Counted from the first letter of the stretch, positions 27,218 to 37,198 are shown. The stretch is 64,000 nucleotides of DNA from Clostridiales bacterium (GCA_012839295.1 DUNO01000005.1:248001-312000), one strand, 5' to 3'. A program made the numbers and translations. Notes: a model not told the origin generated them from the letters alone.

Positions 27218-28459
27218 CTATTGCAGCGGTGCCTGGGTTAAACCGGGGGTAGTGGTTGCATTACCCGTACCGCTTCCACCATCAGGAGTGCCGTTTCCAG
27301 TATCCGGATTGCCGCTGTCATCCGCATCCCCCGGATCAGGGGTTACGGTCACCGGTACGTCATCAGGCTCCTCCGGCTCCCCGGTAGGCTCCTCCACCGC
27401 TTCGGTAGGAGTAGGTGCCGGTGTCGGTGTCTTTCCTCCGCCAGGCTTACCACCCTCGGAAGCTCCGGGATCATCCTTTGAATCAGGATCTTCTACGCCA
27501 TCTATATCACCGTCAACAATTTCCCCATCCTCGCCCGGAAGCAGATCAGACCCGGAGATAGGCAGGGGTGTTGCAGTTACGGGAGGTTTATAATTTATTA
27601 AGCTGGCATAGACCGCCTCAAAATCAAAATCGGGACTGGGGGTATAATTGTAGTATTCCTCCAGTGTTAGATCATGTTCATACAAATACTTGGCCAGGGC
27701 TTTACCAACATACCGGATATGCCAGGGTTCATAGGAATAGCCGGTAATATCAGCCTTTCCGTCAGGATATCTGACAATAAAGCCAAAACGGTGGGCATTC
27801 TCTGCCACCCACTGTCCCTCCGGTGTCTTTATGAACCCTGCATTCAAATCATAGCGGAGGCTGGCGCAGGAAATGTCCATGACAAGGCCGGTCTGATGCT
27901 CACTCGTACCCGGAACGGCAGAGTATTTTAAGGTATGTGTTTTTCCCTTGGTAACAATGTTGTTAAGAAATATCTTTTTCTGGCGTTGATAAGAACGATA
28001 TCCGGATACACCGCTTAAGGAGCAACCGTCCTCCTCCGCTGCAGCAAAGAGGGCTTCAATGGCTCTTGCGGCATCCTTTCGCATTAAGGTTCTTTCGTCA
28101 TAGTAGGACAAATTAAAATAAATATCAGGAGTCACAAGATCCTCCGGCTGATAATCCTTAGGAAGTGCATATTCCTTATTAACAAAAACAGTAATGCTGT
28201 TAGGATCCAAATCCATCTCGGTTGCCGGAACAAAAGGCTCTTCCGTAACATCAGGAGCAGTGCCGGCATCCTCCGTTACTGTAGGAGGAATATATGTATA
28301 ATCGCTTTTATCCTGATTATTATTAGTCCTATTATGTACGGCGTCAGAAGTGGCGGCCAGGGAGGAAAGGCTTCCTTCCTGCAGGAGGGCGAAGGTTACT
28401 CCGCTCGCTATTAAAATTACAATAGATGAGATGAGGATAATAACTACTTTTCTGTTCAA
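27218..28459 (-). CDS. D-alanyl-D-alanine carboxypeptidase, VanY/M15B type
   Basis: This zinc peptidase trims the terminal D-Ala of peptidoglycan stem peptides. The 413-residue protein has an N-terminal signal anchor (VVIILISSIVILIASGVTFA), a linker, and an M15B domain with VSGYRSYQRQ, TSEHQTGLVMDIS (His and Asp ligands), GFIVRYP and EPWHIRYVG (Glu and His). The last ~120 residues are a Pro/Thr/Glu/Gly-rich low-complexity tail, probably a cell-wall spanner. Nothing links it to vancomycin resistance: no van regulators or ligase are nearby. Confidence 0.9.
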   Translation of the reverse strand: MNRKVVIILISSIVILIASGVTFALLQEGSLSSLAATSDAVHNRTNNNQDKSDYTYIPPTVTEDAGTAPDVTEEPFVPATEMDLDPNSITVFVNKEYALPKDYQPEDLVTPDIYFNLSYYDERTLMRKDAARAIEALFAAAEEDGCSLSGVSGYRSYQRQKKIFLNNIVTKGKTHTLKYSAVPGTSEHQTGLVMDISCASLRYDLNAGFIKTPEGQWVAENAHRFGFIVRYPDGKADITGYSYEPWHIRYVGKALAKYLYEHDLTLEEYYNYTPSPDFDFEAVYASLINYKPPVTATPLPISGSDLLPGEDGEIVDGDIDGVEDPDSKDDPGASEGGKPGGGKTPTPAPTPTEAVEEPTGEPEEPDDVPVTVTPDPGDADDSGNPDTGNGTPDGGSGTGNATTTPGLTQAPLQ

Positions 28460-28664
28460 TGAAATGTCTCTCCTTTAACTGATGGCAAATAACTGGGTAT
28501 CTCTAATCGCATTTTATAATAGAACAGAAAGCCAGGGGCTCCCTATTCTGTGGTATCTGCTTATCTTAATCCAGTATAACATAAGTTGTCTAAAAAATAA
28601 CTAAGGAATTCATAAAAATCCCTGTGCAATAAATGGTAAACCTGTAGGCTGGCGCAAAGCAAAG

Positions 28665-30119
28665 CTATAGCGTATTTTCAGCCAGGGTATCCAGCAATTC
28701 GGTTTTCATACGGTATAATTTCACGGATAAATCAATATATACAAGGTGAGGGTTGATTAGGCGCTTCGCTTCATCCCACAGGGTATCCTGCTCCTTTAAG
28801 CAGTAATCCCGGATCTCCATAACGGAGGGCGAGGTATATACGCATTCACCTGCAAGGAAAATAGGAACCAGAAGCTCACGGAGGGTGTAGGTATCCGGTG
28901 CAAGATAGGTTTTCTTCCAGGTGGCTATGGGGTCAAACAGCAGCAGAGGATCCTCGGAACGGAAGGTCTCATCCGCTAAAGCAATCAGGTCGGCTTTTAC
29001 CTTACCGCTTTCCTTTTCGTATACACGGTATATTTTCTTGTTGCCCGGATTCGTGATCTTCCATTGGTTTTCAGACAGCTTAATCTTCGGGATGAACTCG
29101 CCGTTTTTTTCTATGGCGGCTAATTTATACACGCCGCCAAAGGCGGGACAGTCCTTCGAGGTGATTAATTTGGTGCCAACGCCCCAGGAATCTATCTTTG
29201 CACCCTGGGTTTTCAGTGAATCAATCAGGTATTCGTCAAGGTCGCTGGAAGCAGTAATCTTCGCGTCAGGAAAACCTGCCGCATCCAGCTGCTTCCTGGC
29301 CTTCTTAGAAAGATAGGCCAAATCACCGCTGTCAAGACGGATACCGTATTTCTCCGGCATCCTTCCTTTTTCCCGCAGCTCCTCAAAAACCTTAATCGCA
29401 TTGGGAACACCGGAGCGCAGTGTATCATAGGTGTCCACCAGAAGGGTGGTGTTCTGGGGATAAAGCTCGGCGTATTTCCGAAAGGCCGACAGCTCGTCAT
29501 CAAAGCTCATAATCCAGCTATGGGCATGGGTTCCTAAGGCAGGAAGGTCATATAGCTTGGCGGATAAAACATTGCTTGTCCCAACACAGCCGCCAATGAC
29601 AGCAGCCCTGGCACCCAAGGTTCCGGCATCCGGACCCTGCGCCCGGCGAAGGCCAAACTCCATTACTGGTTGTCCACCCGCGGCGTAAACGACACGGGAG
29701 GCCTTTGTTGCGATTAAGCTTTGGTGGTTAATAATGTTTAATAGGGCGGTTTCTATCAGCTGCGCTTCTATAATAGGAGCAATTACCTTAACCAGGGGCT
29801 CCATTGGAAATACGACAGTACCTTCCGGGATGGCATAAATATCCCCGGTAAAACGGAAGCTTTTCAAATAAGAAAGAAAATCTTCGTTGAAAATATTGAG
29901 GGTACGAAGATAGGCAAGATCCTCATCCGTAAATGTGAGGGCTTTTATATACTCAATAACCTGCTCCAGGCCGGCACAGATTGCGTACCCGCTTCCACTG
30001 GGATTTTCACGGTAAAATACATCAAAAATAACGGTTTCGTTGGTATTATTAATATAATAACCCTGCATCATGGTTAGTTCATAGAAATCTGTCAATAAAG
30101 TTAGGTTCTGTTTACCCAT
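28665..30119 (-). CDS. pncB: Nicotinate phosphoribosyltransferase
   Basis: The enzyme converts nicotinate and PRPP to nicotinate mononucleotide in NAD salvage. The 484-residue protein starts with LTDFYELTMMQGYY and has EFGLRRAQGPDAG, GTHAHSWIMSF (with the histidine that is phosphorylated in this family), LLVDTYDTLRSGVPNA and GIRLDSGDLAYLSKKAR. It has a normal length. GGAGG precedes the ATG. It is monocistronic, divergent from the ileS leader. Confidence 0.95.
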   Translation of the reverse strand: MGKQNLTLLTDFYELTMMQGYYINNTNETVIFDVFYRENPSGSGYAICAGLEQVIEYIKALTFTDEDLAYLRTLNIFNEDFLSYLKSFRFTGDIYAIPEGTVVFPMEPLVKVIAPIIEAQLIETALLNIINHQSLIATKASRVVYAAGGQPVMEFGLRRAQGPDAGTLGARAAVIGGCVGTSNVLSAKLYDLPALGTHAHSWIMSFDDELSAFRKYAELYPQNTTLLVDTYDTLRSGVPNAIKVFEELREKGRMPEKYGIRLDSGDLAYLSKKARKQLDAAGFPDAKITASSDLDEYLIDSLKTQGAKIDSWGVGTKLITSKDCPAFGGVYKLAAIEKNGEFIPKIKLSENQWKITNPGNKKIYRVYEKESGKVKADLIALADETFRSEDPLLLFDPIATWKKTYLAPDTYTLRELLVPIFLAGECVYTSPSVMEIRDYCLKEQDTLWDEAKRLINPHLVYIDLSVKLYRMKTELLDTLAENTL

Positions 30120-30291
30120 GGTAACCTCCAGCTACGCGGTTTTGCGCGTAAAAAGTGTACAATTTCTTCATTACAAAACATATACCAGAATGAGGAATAA
30201 GTCAAGCACTCTATGATAAATATTAGCTTGATTATCCTTACAAAAACCTTAAGAAAAAATAGGCCGGGTAAGGAGGAAATGCATAAAACTA

Positions 30292-30320
30292 TTGACAATG
30301 CGGAATTAATATACTATTAT
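30292..30320 (+). promoter_or_regulatory. Sigma-A promoter of the ileS T-box transcript
   Basis: TTGACA (30292-30297), a 17-bp spacer and TATTAT (30315-30320) precede the T-box leader, with the start expected near 30327. Confidence 0.85.
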
Positions 30321-30326
30321 AAACGC

Positions 30327-30597
30327 AATTGATAAAAACGTTGACGGAGAGAGTACGCATTTCGTGAAAATTGCAGCGAGCCAGGGACAGTGTAAGCCGG
30401 GTATGAGTAGCAGGTGACGGAAAATCACTCCCTAGTTGCGAGACCCAAAGGTGGGCAATTGCCTGACTTAGTAGGTTAAGCCGGTATCTACCGTTATTTA
30501 GATAATGTATGGATGTCAATTGCTTGACGGAGTACGTGAATAAGGTGGTTAATGAAAGCATAGGCTCTCATCCTTTTTCGGATGGGGGCTTTTTTAA
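30327..30597 (+). promoter_or_regulatory. T-box riboswitch controlling ileS
   Basis: The leader has a stem I segment (GCGAGCCAGGGACAGTGTAA), a specifier-region ATC (30424-30426, an Ile codon), and the T-box core AAGGTGGTTAATG (from ~30542), in which TGGT can pair with the ACCA end of uncharged tRNA-Ile. A terminator follows: GCTCTCATCC (30564-30573) with GGATGGGGGC (30580-30589) and six T's. The core deviates from the usual AGGGTGGNACCGCG. Confidence 0.85.
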
Positions 30598-30717
30598 TAC
30601 GAATCGTTAATTACTGGTTCCTTCAACGTTATAGTTATCAAAAGAGATAAATAACCAAGTAGCTAATAAACAATGTATTTTGGCGATTAACATCATATTT
30701 TAATTGGAGGTTATCAT

Positions 30718-33700
30718 ATGTACGATAAGGTGTCTACGGATCTTAACTTTGTCGAGAGAGAGAAAAAAGTATTAAAATTCTGGCAGGAGAACCATATCTT
30801 TGAAGCCAGCATCAGTGAGCGTAAGGATGGGGAAACCTATACCTTTTATGACGGGCCGCCGACTGCAAACGGTAAACCTCACATCGGCCATGTGTTAACA
30901 AGAGTTATTAAGGACATGATTCCAAGATACCGGACCATGAAGGGCTATCAGGTACCCCGTAAAGCCGGTTGGGATACCCACGGGCTTCCGGTGGAGCTGG
31001 AGGTGGAGAAAAAGCTTGGCATTGACGGCAAGGAGCAGATTGAGGAATACGGCCTGGAGCCTTTCCTGCAGGAATGCAAGGAGAGCGTATGGAAATACAA
31101 GGGTATGTGGGAGGACTTCTCCAGCACCGTCGGCTTCTGGGCTGATATGGAGGATCCCTATGTAACCTACCACAATGATTATATCGAATCTGAATGGTGG
31201 TCTTTAAAGCAGATCTGGGAGAAAGGTTTGCTCTACAAGGGCTTTAAGATTGTACCCTACTGCCCGAGATGCGGAACGCCCCTTTCCAGCCATGAGGTGG
31301 CGCAGGGTTATAAGGATGTTAAGGAAAAATCCATAATCGCAAAATTCCGCTTAAAGGGAACCGCGGATGAATATATCCTGGCATGGACCACAACCCCCTG
31401 GACGCTTCCAAGCAACGTGGGGCTCTGTGTAAATCCTGAGGAAACCTATGTGAAGGTCAAGGTTCTGGTGGATGCAAAGGGAAATGTATTAAAGAAGGAC
31501 GGCAGTTGCGCCTGCGGACATGATCATGGACATGAAAAAGCCCATAAGCACGGACAGGAGGCAGCCCGCAAGCATGGGCAGGATACAGACTACAAGCATG
31601 AGGCTCCCGTGGCTGACCATGCAGAGCATTATATTCTTGCTGAGGCACTTCTAAATGTATTAGAGGGTGATTATGAGGTAGAACAGACCTATACCGGCAA
31701 GGAACTGGAATATATGGAATATGAGCCGTTGTTCGATTATGCAAAGGTTGATAAAAAGGCCTATTTCGTAACCTGCGATAATTATGTAACCTTAAGTGAC
31801 GGTACCGGCGTTGTCCATATTGCACCTGCCTTTGGTGAGGATGACAACCGTGTAGGCAAGAACTATGACCTGCCCTTTGTACAGCTGATTGACGGCAAGG
31901 GCGAATTCAAGCCGGAAGCAACTGACCTGGCAGGCATGTTCTGTAAGGCGGCGGATGAACCGATTATGAAAATGCTGGCCCAGAAGGGCTTATTATTCAA
32001 GATCCTGAAGTTTGAGCACAGCTATCCCTTCTGCTGGCGCTGTGATACCCCGCTTATCTACTATGCGAGGGAATCCTGGTTTATTAAGATGACGGCGGTA
32101 AAGGACCAGCTGATTGCAAATAACAATACCATCAACTGGATGCCGGAGAGCATTGGCCAGGGACGCTTTGGCGACTGGTTAAAGAACGTCCAGGACTGGG
32201 GCCTTTCCCGTGACCGTTATTGGGGAACTCCCCTTCCGATCTGGGAGTGTGAGGACGGACACCGTCACTGCATCGGAAGCATTGAGGAGCTGAAATCCAT
32301 GTCTGACAATTGCCCGGATGATATCGAGCTTCACAGGCCATTTATCGATGCGGTTACAATCAAGTGCCCGGAATGCGGCAAGGAGATGACCCGTGTCACT
32401 CCGGTAATTGACTGCTGGTATGATTCCGGCTCCATGCCATTTGCGCAATGGCACTATCCATTTGAGAACCATGACATCTTTGAGGAGAATTTCCCGGCGG
32501 ACTTTATCTGCGAGGCAGTTGACCAGACCAGGGGATGGTTCTATTCCCTCCTTGCGATTTCAACCCTGATCTTTGGAAAGTCATCCTTTAAGAACGTAAT
32601 CGTATTAGGGCATGTCCAGGATGAGAACGGACAGAAGATGTCCAAATCTAAGGGAAATGCGGTAGATCCCTTTGATGCCCTGGATAAGCATGGTGCTGAC
32701 GCGATCCGTTGGTATTTCTATATCAACTCCGCATTATGGTTGCCGAACCGCTTCCATCATGGGGCAGTGACCGAGGGACAGAGAAAGTTCATGGGTACTC
32801 TTTGGAACACCTATGCTTTCTTCGTGCTGTATGCTAATATTGATAATTTTGATGCTACCCAGTATAAGCTGGAATATGATAAATTACCTGTTATGGATAA
32901 GTGGCTGTTATCCAAGCTGAACACCCTGGTAAAGAATGTGGATGGACATCTGGACAACTACCGCATCACTGAGGCAGCAAGGCTCCTCGCTGACTTTGTA
33001 GATGAGCTTTCCAACTGGTATGTCAGAAGAAGCCGTGAACGCTTCTGGACGAAGGATATGCCCCAGGATAAGATCAACGCGTATATGACCTTATACACAG
33101 CGCTTGTTACGGTATCCAAGTTGTCTGCTCCGTTTATTCCGTTTATGACAGAGGATATTTATCAGAACCTGGTGGTTAAGATTGACAAGAGTGCTCCCAG
33201 GAGTATCCACTTGTGTGATTATCCTACCTATAATGAGGCGTGGATTGATCTTGAATTGGAAGCAAATATGGAAGAGGTACTTGACATTGTCGTTCTTGGC
33301 CGTGCCTGCAGGAATGCCGCCAATATCAAGAACCGCCAGCCAATTGGCAAGATGTATGTTAAGGCGGACAAGGGCTTGACCACCTTCTATACGGCGATTA
33401 TTGCAGAGGAATTAAATGTGAAGGAGGTCGTATTTACCGACGATGTCAGGGACTTCACCTCCTATAGCTTCAAGCCTCAGCTAAAGACCCTAGGGCCGAA
33501 GTTCGGTAAGCAGATCGGCGCTATCCGAACCATCCTTTCCGAATTAAACGGAAATGCAGCGATGGATGAAATCAATGCCACCGGTCAGCTAAAGATTACG
33601 TTGGACGGGGCAGAAGCGGTGCTGGATAAGGATGACCTGCTGATTGAGGCAGCTCAGACAGAGGGCTTCATCTCCGATTCAGACCACGGAATTACCGTAG

Positions 33701-33984
33701 TCCTTGATACGAACCTGACTCCCGAATTAATTGAGGAGGGCTTCGTAAACGAGATCGTCAGCAAGATCCAGACCATGCGTAAGGAAGCTGATTTTGAGGT
33801 AATGGATCACATCCGGGTATCCCAAAGCGGCAACGATAAGATTAAAGAAATCATGGAACGCAATGCAGCGCATATCAAGTCAGAGGTACTTGCGGAGGAA
33901 TTAGTCTTTGGGCAGGCGCAGGGCTATACAAAGGAATGGAGCTTGAACGGCGAGAATGTGACTCTTGGCGTAGAGAAGCTGTAA
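30718..33984 (+). CDS. ileS: Isoleucyl-tRNA synthetase, type 2
   Basis: The enzyme charges tRNA-Ile. The 1088-residue protein has TFYDGPPTANGKPHIGH (HIGH motif), WTTTPWTLPSNVGLC at the editing domain, CPECGK-type cysteines, QKMSKSKGN (KMSKS loop) and the C-terminal anticodon-binding helices. The FYDGPP start and overall length mark the IleS2/eukaryote-like class, which is typically less sensitive to mupirocin. Residues ~253-304 form an insertion in the editing domain with nine His and two Cys (CACGHDHGHEKAH), absent from usual homologues as I know them. GGAGG precedes the ATG. Expression is under the upstream T-box. Confidence 0.95.
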   Translation: MYDKVSTDLNFVEREKKVLKFWQENHIFEASISERKDGETYTFYDGPPTANGKPHIGHVLTRVIKDMIPRYRTMKGYQVPRKAGWDTHGLPVELEVEKKLGIDGKEQIEEYGLEPFLQECKESVWKYKGMWEDFSSTVGFWADMEDPYVTYHNDYIESEWWSLKQIWEKGLLYKGFKIVPYCPRCGTPLSSHEVAQGYKDVKEKSIIAKFRLKGTADEYILAWTTTPWTLPSNVGLCVNPEETYVKVKVLVDAKGNVLKKDGSCACGHDHGHEKAHKHGQEAARKHGQDTDYKHEAPVADHAEHYILAEALLNVLEGDYEVEQTYTGKELEYMEYEPLFDYAKVDKKAYFVTCDNYVTLSDGTGVVHIAPAFGEDDNRVGKNYDLPFVQLIDGKGEFKPEATDLAGMFCKAADEPIMKMLAQKGLLFKILKFEHSYPFCWRCDTPLIYYARESWFIKMTAVKDQLIANNNTINWMPESIGQGRFGDWLKNVQDWGLSRDRYWGTPLPIWECEDGHRHCIGSIEELKSMSDNCPDDIELHRPFIDAVTIKCPECGKEMTRVTPVIDCWYDSGSMPFAQWHYPFENHDIFEENFPADFICEAVDQTRGWFYSLLAISTLIFGKSSFKNVIVLGHVQDENGQKMSKSKGNAVDPFDALDKHGADAIRWYFYINSALWLPNRFHHGAVTEGQRKFMGTLWNTYAFFVLYANIDNFDATQYKLEYDKLPVMDKWLLSKLNTLVKNVDGHLDNYRITEAARLLADFVDELSNWYVRRSRERFWTKDMPQDKINAYMTLYTALVTVSKLSAPFIPFMTEDIYQNLVVKIDKSAPRSIHLCDYPTYNEAWIDLELEANMEEVLDIVVLGRACRNAANIKNRQPIGKMYVKADKGLTTFYTAIIAEELNVKEVVFTDDVRDFTSYSFKPQLKTLGPKFGKQIGAIRTILSELNGNAAMDEINATGQLKITLDGAEAVLDKDDLLIEAAQTEGFISDSDHGITVVLDTNLTPELIEEGFVNEIVSKIQTMRKEADFEVMDHIRVSQSGNDKIKEIMERNAAHIKSEVLAEELVFGQAQGYTKEWSLNGENVTLGVEKL

Positions 33985-34015
33985 AAATATAAAATTTTCT
34001 GCTAATTAAATTAAT

Positions 34016-34066
34016 AAGGGATGCGGCTCAAATAGTTATAGATTAACTGTTTGGGTCACATCCCTT
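34016..34066. terminator. Terminator after ileS
   Basis: AAGGGATG (34016-34023) pairs with CATCCCTT (34059-34066), and the interior pairs further with a few mismatches. It lies between convergent genes and lacks a long T tract. Confidence 0.6.
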
Positions 34067-34073
34067 AAGTTCG

Positions 34074-34286
34074 TTATAAATTTTGTTCGTCTATTTCGTT
34101 GCTATATAGTCCAAAGATATATAGAGGGGATTGTCCGTATAAGCCGGTTTCATCATCGGAGAAATTAGCCCCGGTGGCCGAGGTATAGAACGCATCCAAC
34201 GCAGCGGATTCATCTAAGTTATATTTCTCCATAATTAACTGTAAATTAGAGCTTTGCTCATCCAAGAATGGCTTCTGTGCTCTCAT
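34074..34286 (-). CDS. Small protein of unknown function
   Basis: The 70-residue acidic protein has a helix (NLQLIMEKYNLDESAALDAF) and then DETGLYGQSPLYIFGLYSN. No family is recognised. The same frame stays open upstream through ~12 more codons (PELKESLRTF) to the AraC stop, without a better start, so the gene may be 5'-truncated. It lies 36 bp behind the araC-type gene and could be its last operon member. Confidence 0.45.
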   Translation of the reverse strand: MRAQKPFLDEQSSNLQLIMEKYNLDESAALDAFYTSATGANFSDDETGLYGQSPLYIFGLYSNEIDEQNL

Positions 34287-34322
34287 AAAAGTTCTTAAAG
34301 ATTCTTTTAATTCTGGTGTTTT

Positions 34323-35174
34323 CTATGCCTTCTTCTTCACCTGCGAAGGCGATGTCCCATAACGCTTTTTGAACAGCTTGCTAAAATGGTAGGCATCGTC
34401 ATACCCCACACTGGCAGCGATCTCCTGGATGCTGCCGCCCCAGCCGTTCTCCAGCAGCTCCCTCGCTTTTTCCAGGCGGATATTGATCAAATGGCGGATG
34501 GGGGTGTCACCTGTCTCGCTCTTAAATATCTTGGAGATATAGAAGGGGCTCAGATACATGTTTTCAGCGATCTGGTCCAAGGATACCTTATCATTGTAAT
34601 GATCCTCAAAATAGCTTATAATCTGCTCCACCACATATTTTTTATTGGAGGATTCAAAGGTACAGCCGGAGCTGGTCATCACCGGTTCGCACTGCTCCCT
34701 TGCGACTAAGAGTATCATCTGCATCAAATATGCCTTCAGCATAAAGTAGCGGCCCTCCCGGCACACTGCGTTTTCTGACACTATGGAGGAGCAGATTTTA
34801 AATAGCTTTTGGCGCAGATCCCCTGTGGTATGCAGGATATGTCCCCCATCCGGCAAAGGCAGATGGTTCTTAGGCTGCCCCTTAAGATGGATATTAGAAA
34901 ATCCCACGAAGAACTCTGTTGCAGGAAACTCATTTCCCTCCAGCAATAGAGCCTGGTGTTTTATTCCGGGATTCATAATAAGCAAATCCCCCTCTGTTAC
35001 CTCGTAGATACAATCCTCAATCCGGTACCTTCCATTTCCTGACATGATAAATGCCATCTCAGGAAAATCATGGCTGTGGTAAGCACCCTCGTCCTTCTGC
35101 CGGATCCCCTTCCAAGTAAACAAAAAGGTGGGATCCAGCTCATCTATTAATTTTGATTTTATTTCCGTACACAT
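34323..35174 (-). CDS. AraC family regulator with N-terminal cupin domain
   Basis: The 283-residue protein has an N-terminal cupin-like sensor (YHSHDFPEMAFIMSGNGRYR, then GDLLIMNPGIKHQALLL). The C-terminal double helix-turn-helix covers DQIAENMYLSPFYISKIFKS and then IQEIAASVGYDDAYHFSKLF with the closing GTSPSQVKK. It is divergent from the two-gene ABC exporter at 35367-39042, separated by ~190 bp, and probably regulates it. The inducer is unknown. The ATG is weakly preceded by a purine-rich segment. Confidence 0.88.
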   Translation of the reverse strand: MCTEIKSKLIDELDPTFLFTWKGIRQKDEGAYHSHDFPEMAFIMSGNGRYRIEDCIYEVTEGDLLIMNPGIKHQALLLEGNEFPATEFFVGFSNIHLKGQPKNHLPLPDGGHILHTTGDLRQKLFKICSSIVSENAVCREGRYFMLKAYLMQMILLVAREQCEPVMTSSGCTFESSNKKYVVEQIISYFEDHYNDKVSLDQIAENMYLSPFYISKIFKSETGDTPIRHLINIRLEKARELLENGWGGSIQEIAASVGYDDAYHFSKLFKKRYGTSPSQVKKKA

Positions 35175-35366
35175 AGAATTTCCTGTCTCTCCTGCTTCGC
35201 TGCATCATTAACCTACTACTCACTATTCTAATGGTTCACAGTGCAAAAGTAAATGAATTTTATAAGATAATACATCAACGGTGCAAGATACTCCATTTTG
35301 TTTCCAGGGAGCGCAGAGTATATTGTAAAGCATACTTATTTTTATTTTAGATACGGAGGTAGTCTT

Positions 35367-37139
35367 ATGACACCAATGAAATGGTTCTATTCCTTTTTGA
35401 AAAAATACCGCAAATTGATGGTTCTGGGCCTGGCCTTGACGACGGTTGTCGCAGCGCTCTCCATCGTCAATCCCTATATCGCGGGTATCATCGTGGATGA
35501 TGTCATAAAGGATGGCAACTATTATCTACTGCCCAAGCTTATCCTCTGCCTGCTGGGGGTGACCCTGGCCATCGGTATACTGCGCTTCCTGTACCAGATC
35601 GTGTTTGAAACCGCATCCCAGGGCATGCTCTACGATATGCGGGGCAAGGTATACCGCAAGCTTTTGCAGGAGGATTTTGCGTTCTATAATAAGAAGCGGA
35701 CCGGGGACCTGATGAGCCGGCAGACCGGCGATATGGATGCAATCCGGCATTTCGTGGCACTTGTTATCTACATAGTCTACCAAAGCGTATTGCTCTTCAC
35801 CTTTGCGCTGCTGATGGTCTTTACGGTCAGCACCAAGCTGGCACTGTGCATGCTGGTAGTATTGCCCTTCACCGCCCTTGCCACCTACCGGCAGTCGAAG
35901 GAGGTAAGGCCTGCCTTCCAGCGCAACCGGAACTGCTTCTCGTCCCTGAATGCATTTGTCCAGGAAAATGTCAGCGGTAACCGGGTAGTAAAGGCCTTTG
36001 CCAAGGAAGATTATGAGATCGAGAAATTCAATAAGGAAAATGATAAATTCCGTGATGCCCAGATCAGCGCCTCCAGGATATGGATGAAGTATGTGCCGGT
36101 TTTTGAGATCCTTTCCTATGCCCTTACCGTCGTGCTGATGGTCTATGGCGGCTATATGGCTATCCGGGGAGAGATTACCCTGGGAGACCTGGTAAAGGTC
36201 AACGGCTACCTGTGGATGCTGAATACTCCCCTGCGCATGGCTGGCTGGTGGATCAATGATATCCAGAACTTCTCTACCTCGGTGGAGAAAATCTATGCTA
36301 CCTACAGCGAGGAGCCGAAGGTATACTCGCCCCATGCCGGCGTTGTACACGAGAGGCTGAAGGGAAATGTAGAATTTCGTAATGTATCCTACCGTGCGGA
36401 TGATGAGGATATCGTCATGGACATTAATTTCAAGGTAAAGGCCGGCCAGACCGTGGGCATTATCGGCTCCACCGGTTCCGGGAAATCCACCCTGATGAAC
36501 CTGCTCTGCCGCTTTTACGATACCACCTCCGGCGAGGTACTGCTGGACAGTGTCAATGTTAAGGATTATGACCTTTACAATATGCGCGATAATATCGGTA
36601 TGGCGATGCAGGATGTATTCCTGTTCTCCGATACCATTGAGGGCAATATTGCCTACGGGCGCCCAAGCTGTACCTTTGAGGAAGTGAAAAGGGCTGCTAT
36701 TATGGCGGATGCCAACCACTTTATCATGAACCTGCCGGAGGGCTATGACACCATCGTAGGTGAGCGGGGCGTGGGTCTGTCCGGCGGTCAGAAGCAGCGT
36801 ATTTCCCTGGCGAGGGCCTTGCTGAAGGATCCGTCCATCCTGATACTGGATGATACCACCTCAGCCGTGGATATGGAGACAGAAAGCTATATCCAGGATC
36901 AGCTAAAGACCATCAAGAAGGACTGTACTAAGTTCATCATCGCCTATCGCATTTCTTCGATCAAGGATGCGGATCTGATCCTGGTCATGAATAATGGGCG
37001 CATTATTGAGCAGGGAACCCATGACTCCCTGGTAGCTGCCGGAGGTTATTATGCCAAGGCCTTCCGCAACCAATACGGTGAGATTCCCTATGAGCTGCTG
37101 AGGGATGAGGAGAAGAAGCAGCAGCGTAGCTTTGCATAA
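35367..37139 (+). CDS. ABC exporter half-transporter with degenerate nucleotide site
   Basis: The 590-residue protein has six predicted membrane helices (residues ~1-310) and a C-terminal nucleotide-binding domain. The domain has Walker A GSTGSGKST, signature LSGGQKQRIS, Walker B ILDDTTSAVD and H-loop position IAYRISS. The catalytic glutamate after Walker B is Asp and the H-loop histidine is Tyr, so its own site should be ATPase-poor. This is the classic non-equivalent partner of a heterodimeric exporter. ATG 35367 has GGAGG upstream; the longer frame from 35298 has no ribosome site. The substrate is unknown: drug, peptide and lipid are all possible. Confidence 0.88.
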   Translation: MTPMKWFYSFLKKYRKLMVLGLALTTVVAALSIVNPYIAGIIVDDVIKDGNYYLLPKLILCLLGVTLAIGILRFLYQIVFETASQGMLYDMRGKVYRKLLQEDFAFYNKKRTGDLMSRQTGDMDAIRHFVALVIYIVYQSVLLFTFALLMVFTVSTKLALCMLVVLPFTALATYRQSKEVRPAFQRNRNCFSSLNAFVQENVSGNRVVKAFAKEDYEIEKFNKENDKFRDAQISASRIWMKYVPVFEILSYALTVVLMVYGGYMAIRGEITLGDLVKVNGYLWMLNTPLRMAGWWINDIQNFSTSVEKIYATYSEEPKVYSPHAGVVHERLKGNVEFRNVSYRADDEDIVMDINFKVKAGQTVGIIGSTGSGKSTLMNLLCRFYDTTSGEVLLDSVNVKDYDLYNMRDNIGMAMQDVFLFSDTIEGNIAYGRPSCTFEEVKRAAIMADANHFIMNLPEGYDTIVGERGVGLSGGQKQRISLARALLKDPSILILDDTTSAVDMETESYIQDQLKTIKKDCTKFIIAYRISSIKDADLILVMNNGRIIEQGTHDSLVAAGGYYAKAFRNQYGEIPYELLRDEEKKQQRSFA

Positions 37140-37198
37140 GAAGGAGGAAATACAGATTGAAAGAAATAAAATTAATTAACGAAGGGGGGATCGGGTTC

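Noticed and set aside
27252-27593. Ser/Pro-rich plus-strand frame of 113 codons
   Set aside because: It is the complement of the low-complexity tail of the VanY-type protein.
24461-28459. Cell-wall genes as part of a vancomycin-resistance cluster because of the VanY-type enzyme
   Set aside because: No VanH, VanA-type ligase, VanX or VanRS genes are present; the neighbours are lipid and general envelope genes.
31457-31825. Minus-strand frame of 122 codons with many His and Tyr
   Set aside because: It is antisense to the His-rich insertion and flanks of ileS and has no start signals.
35526-36719. Long 397-codon open frame on the minus strand
   Set aside because: It lies entirely antisense to the ABC exporter gene, has no ribosome site and its His/Gln/Ile-rich product is typical of a shadow frame.
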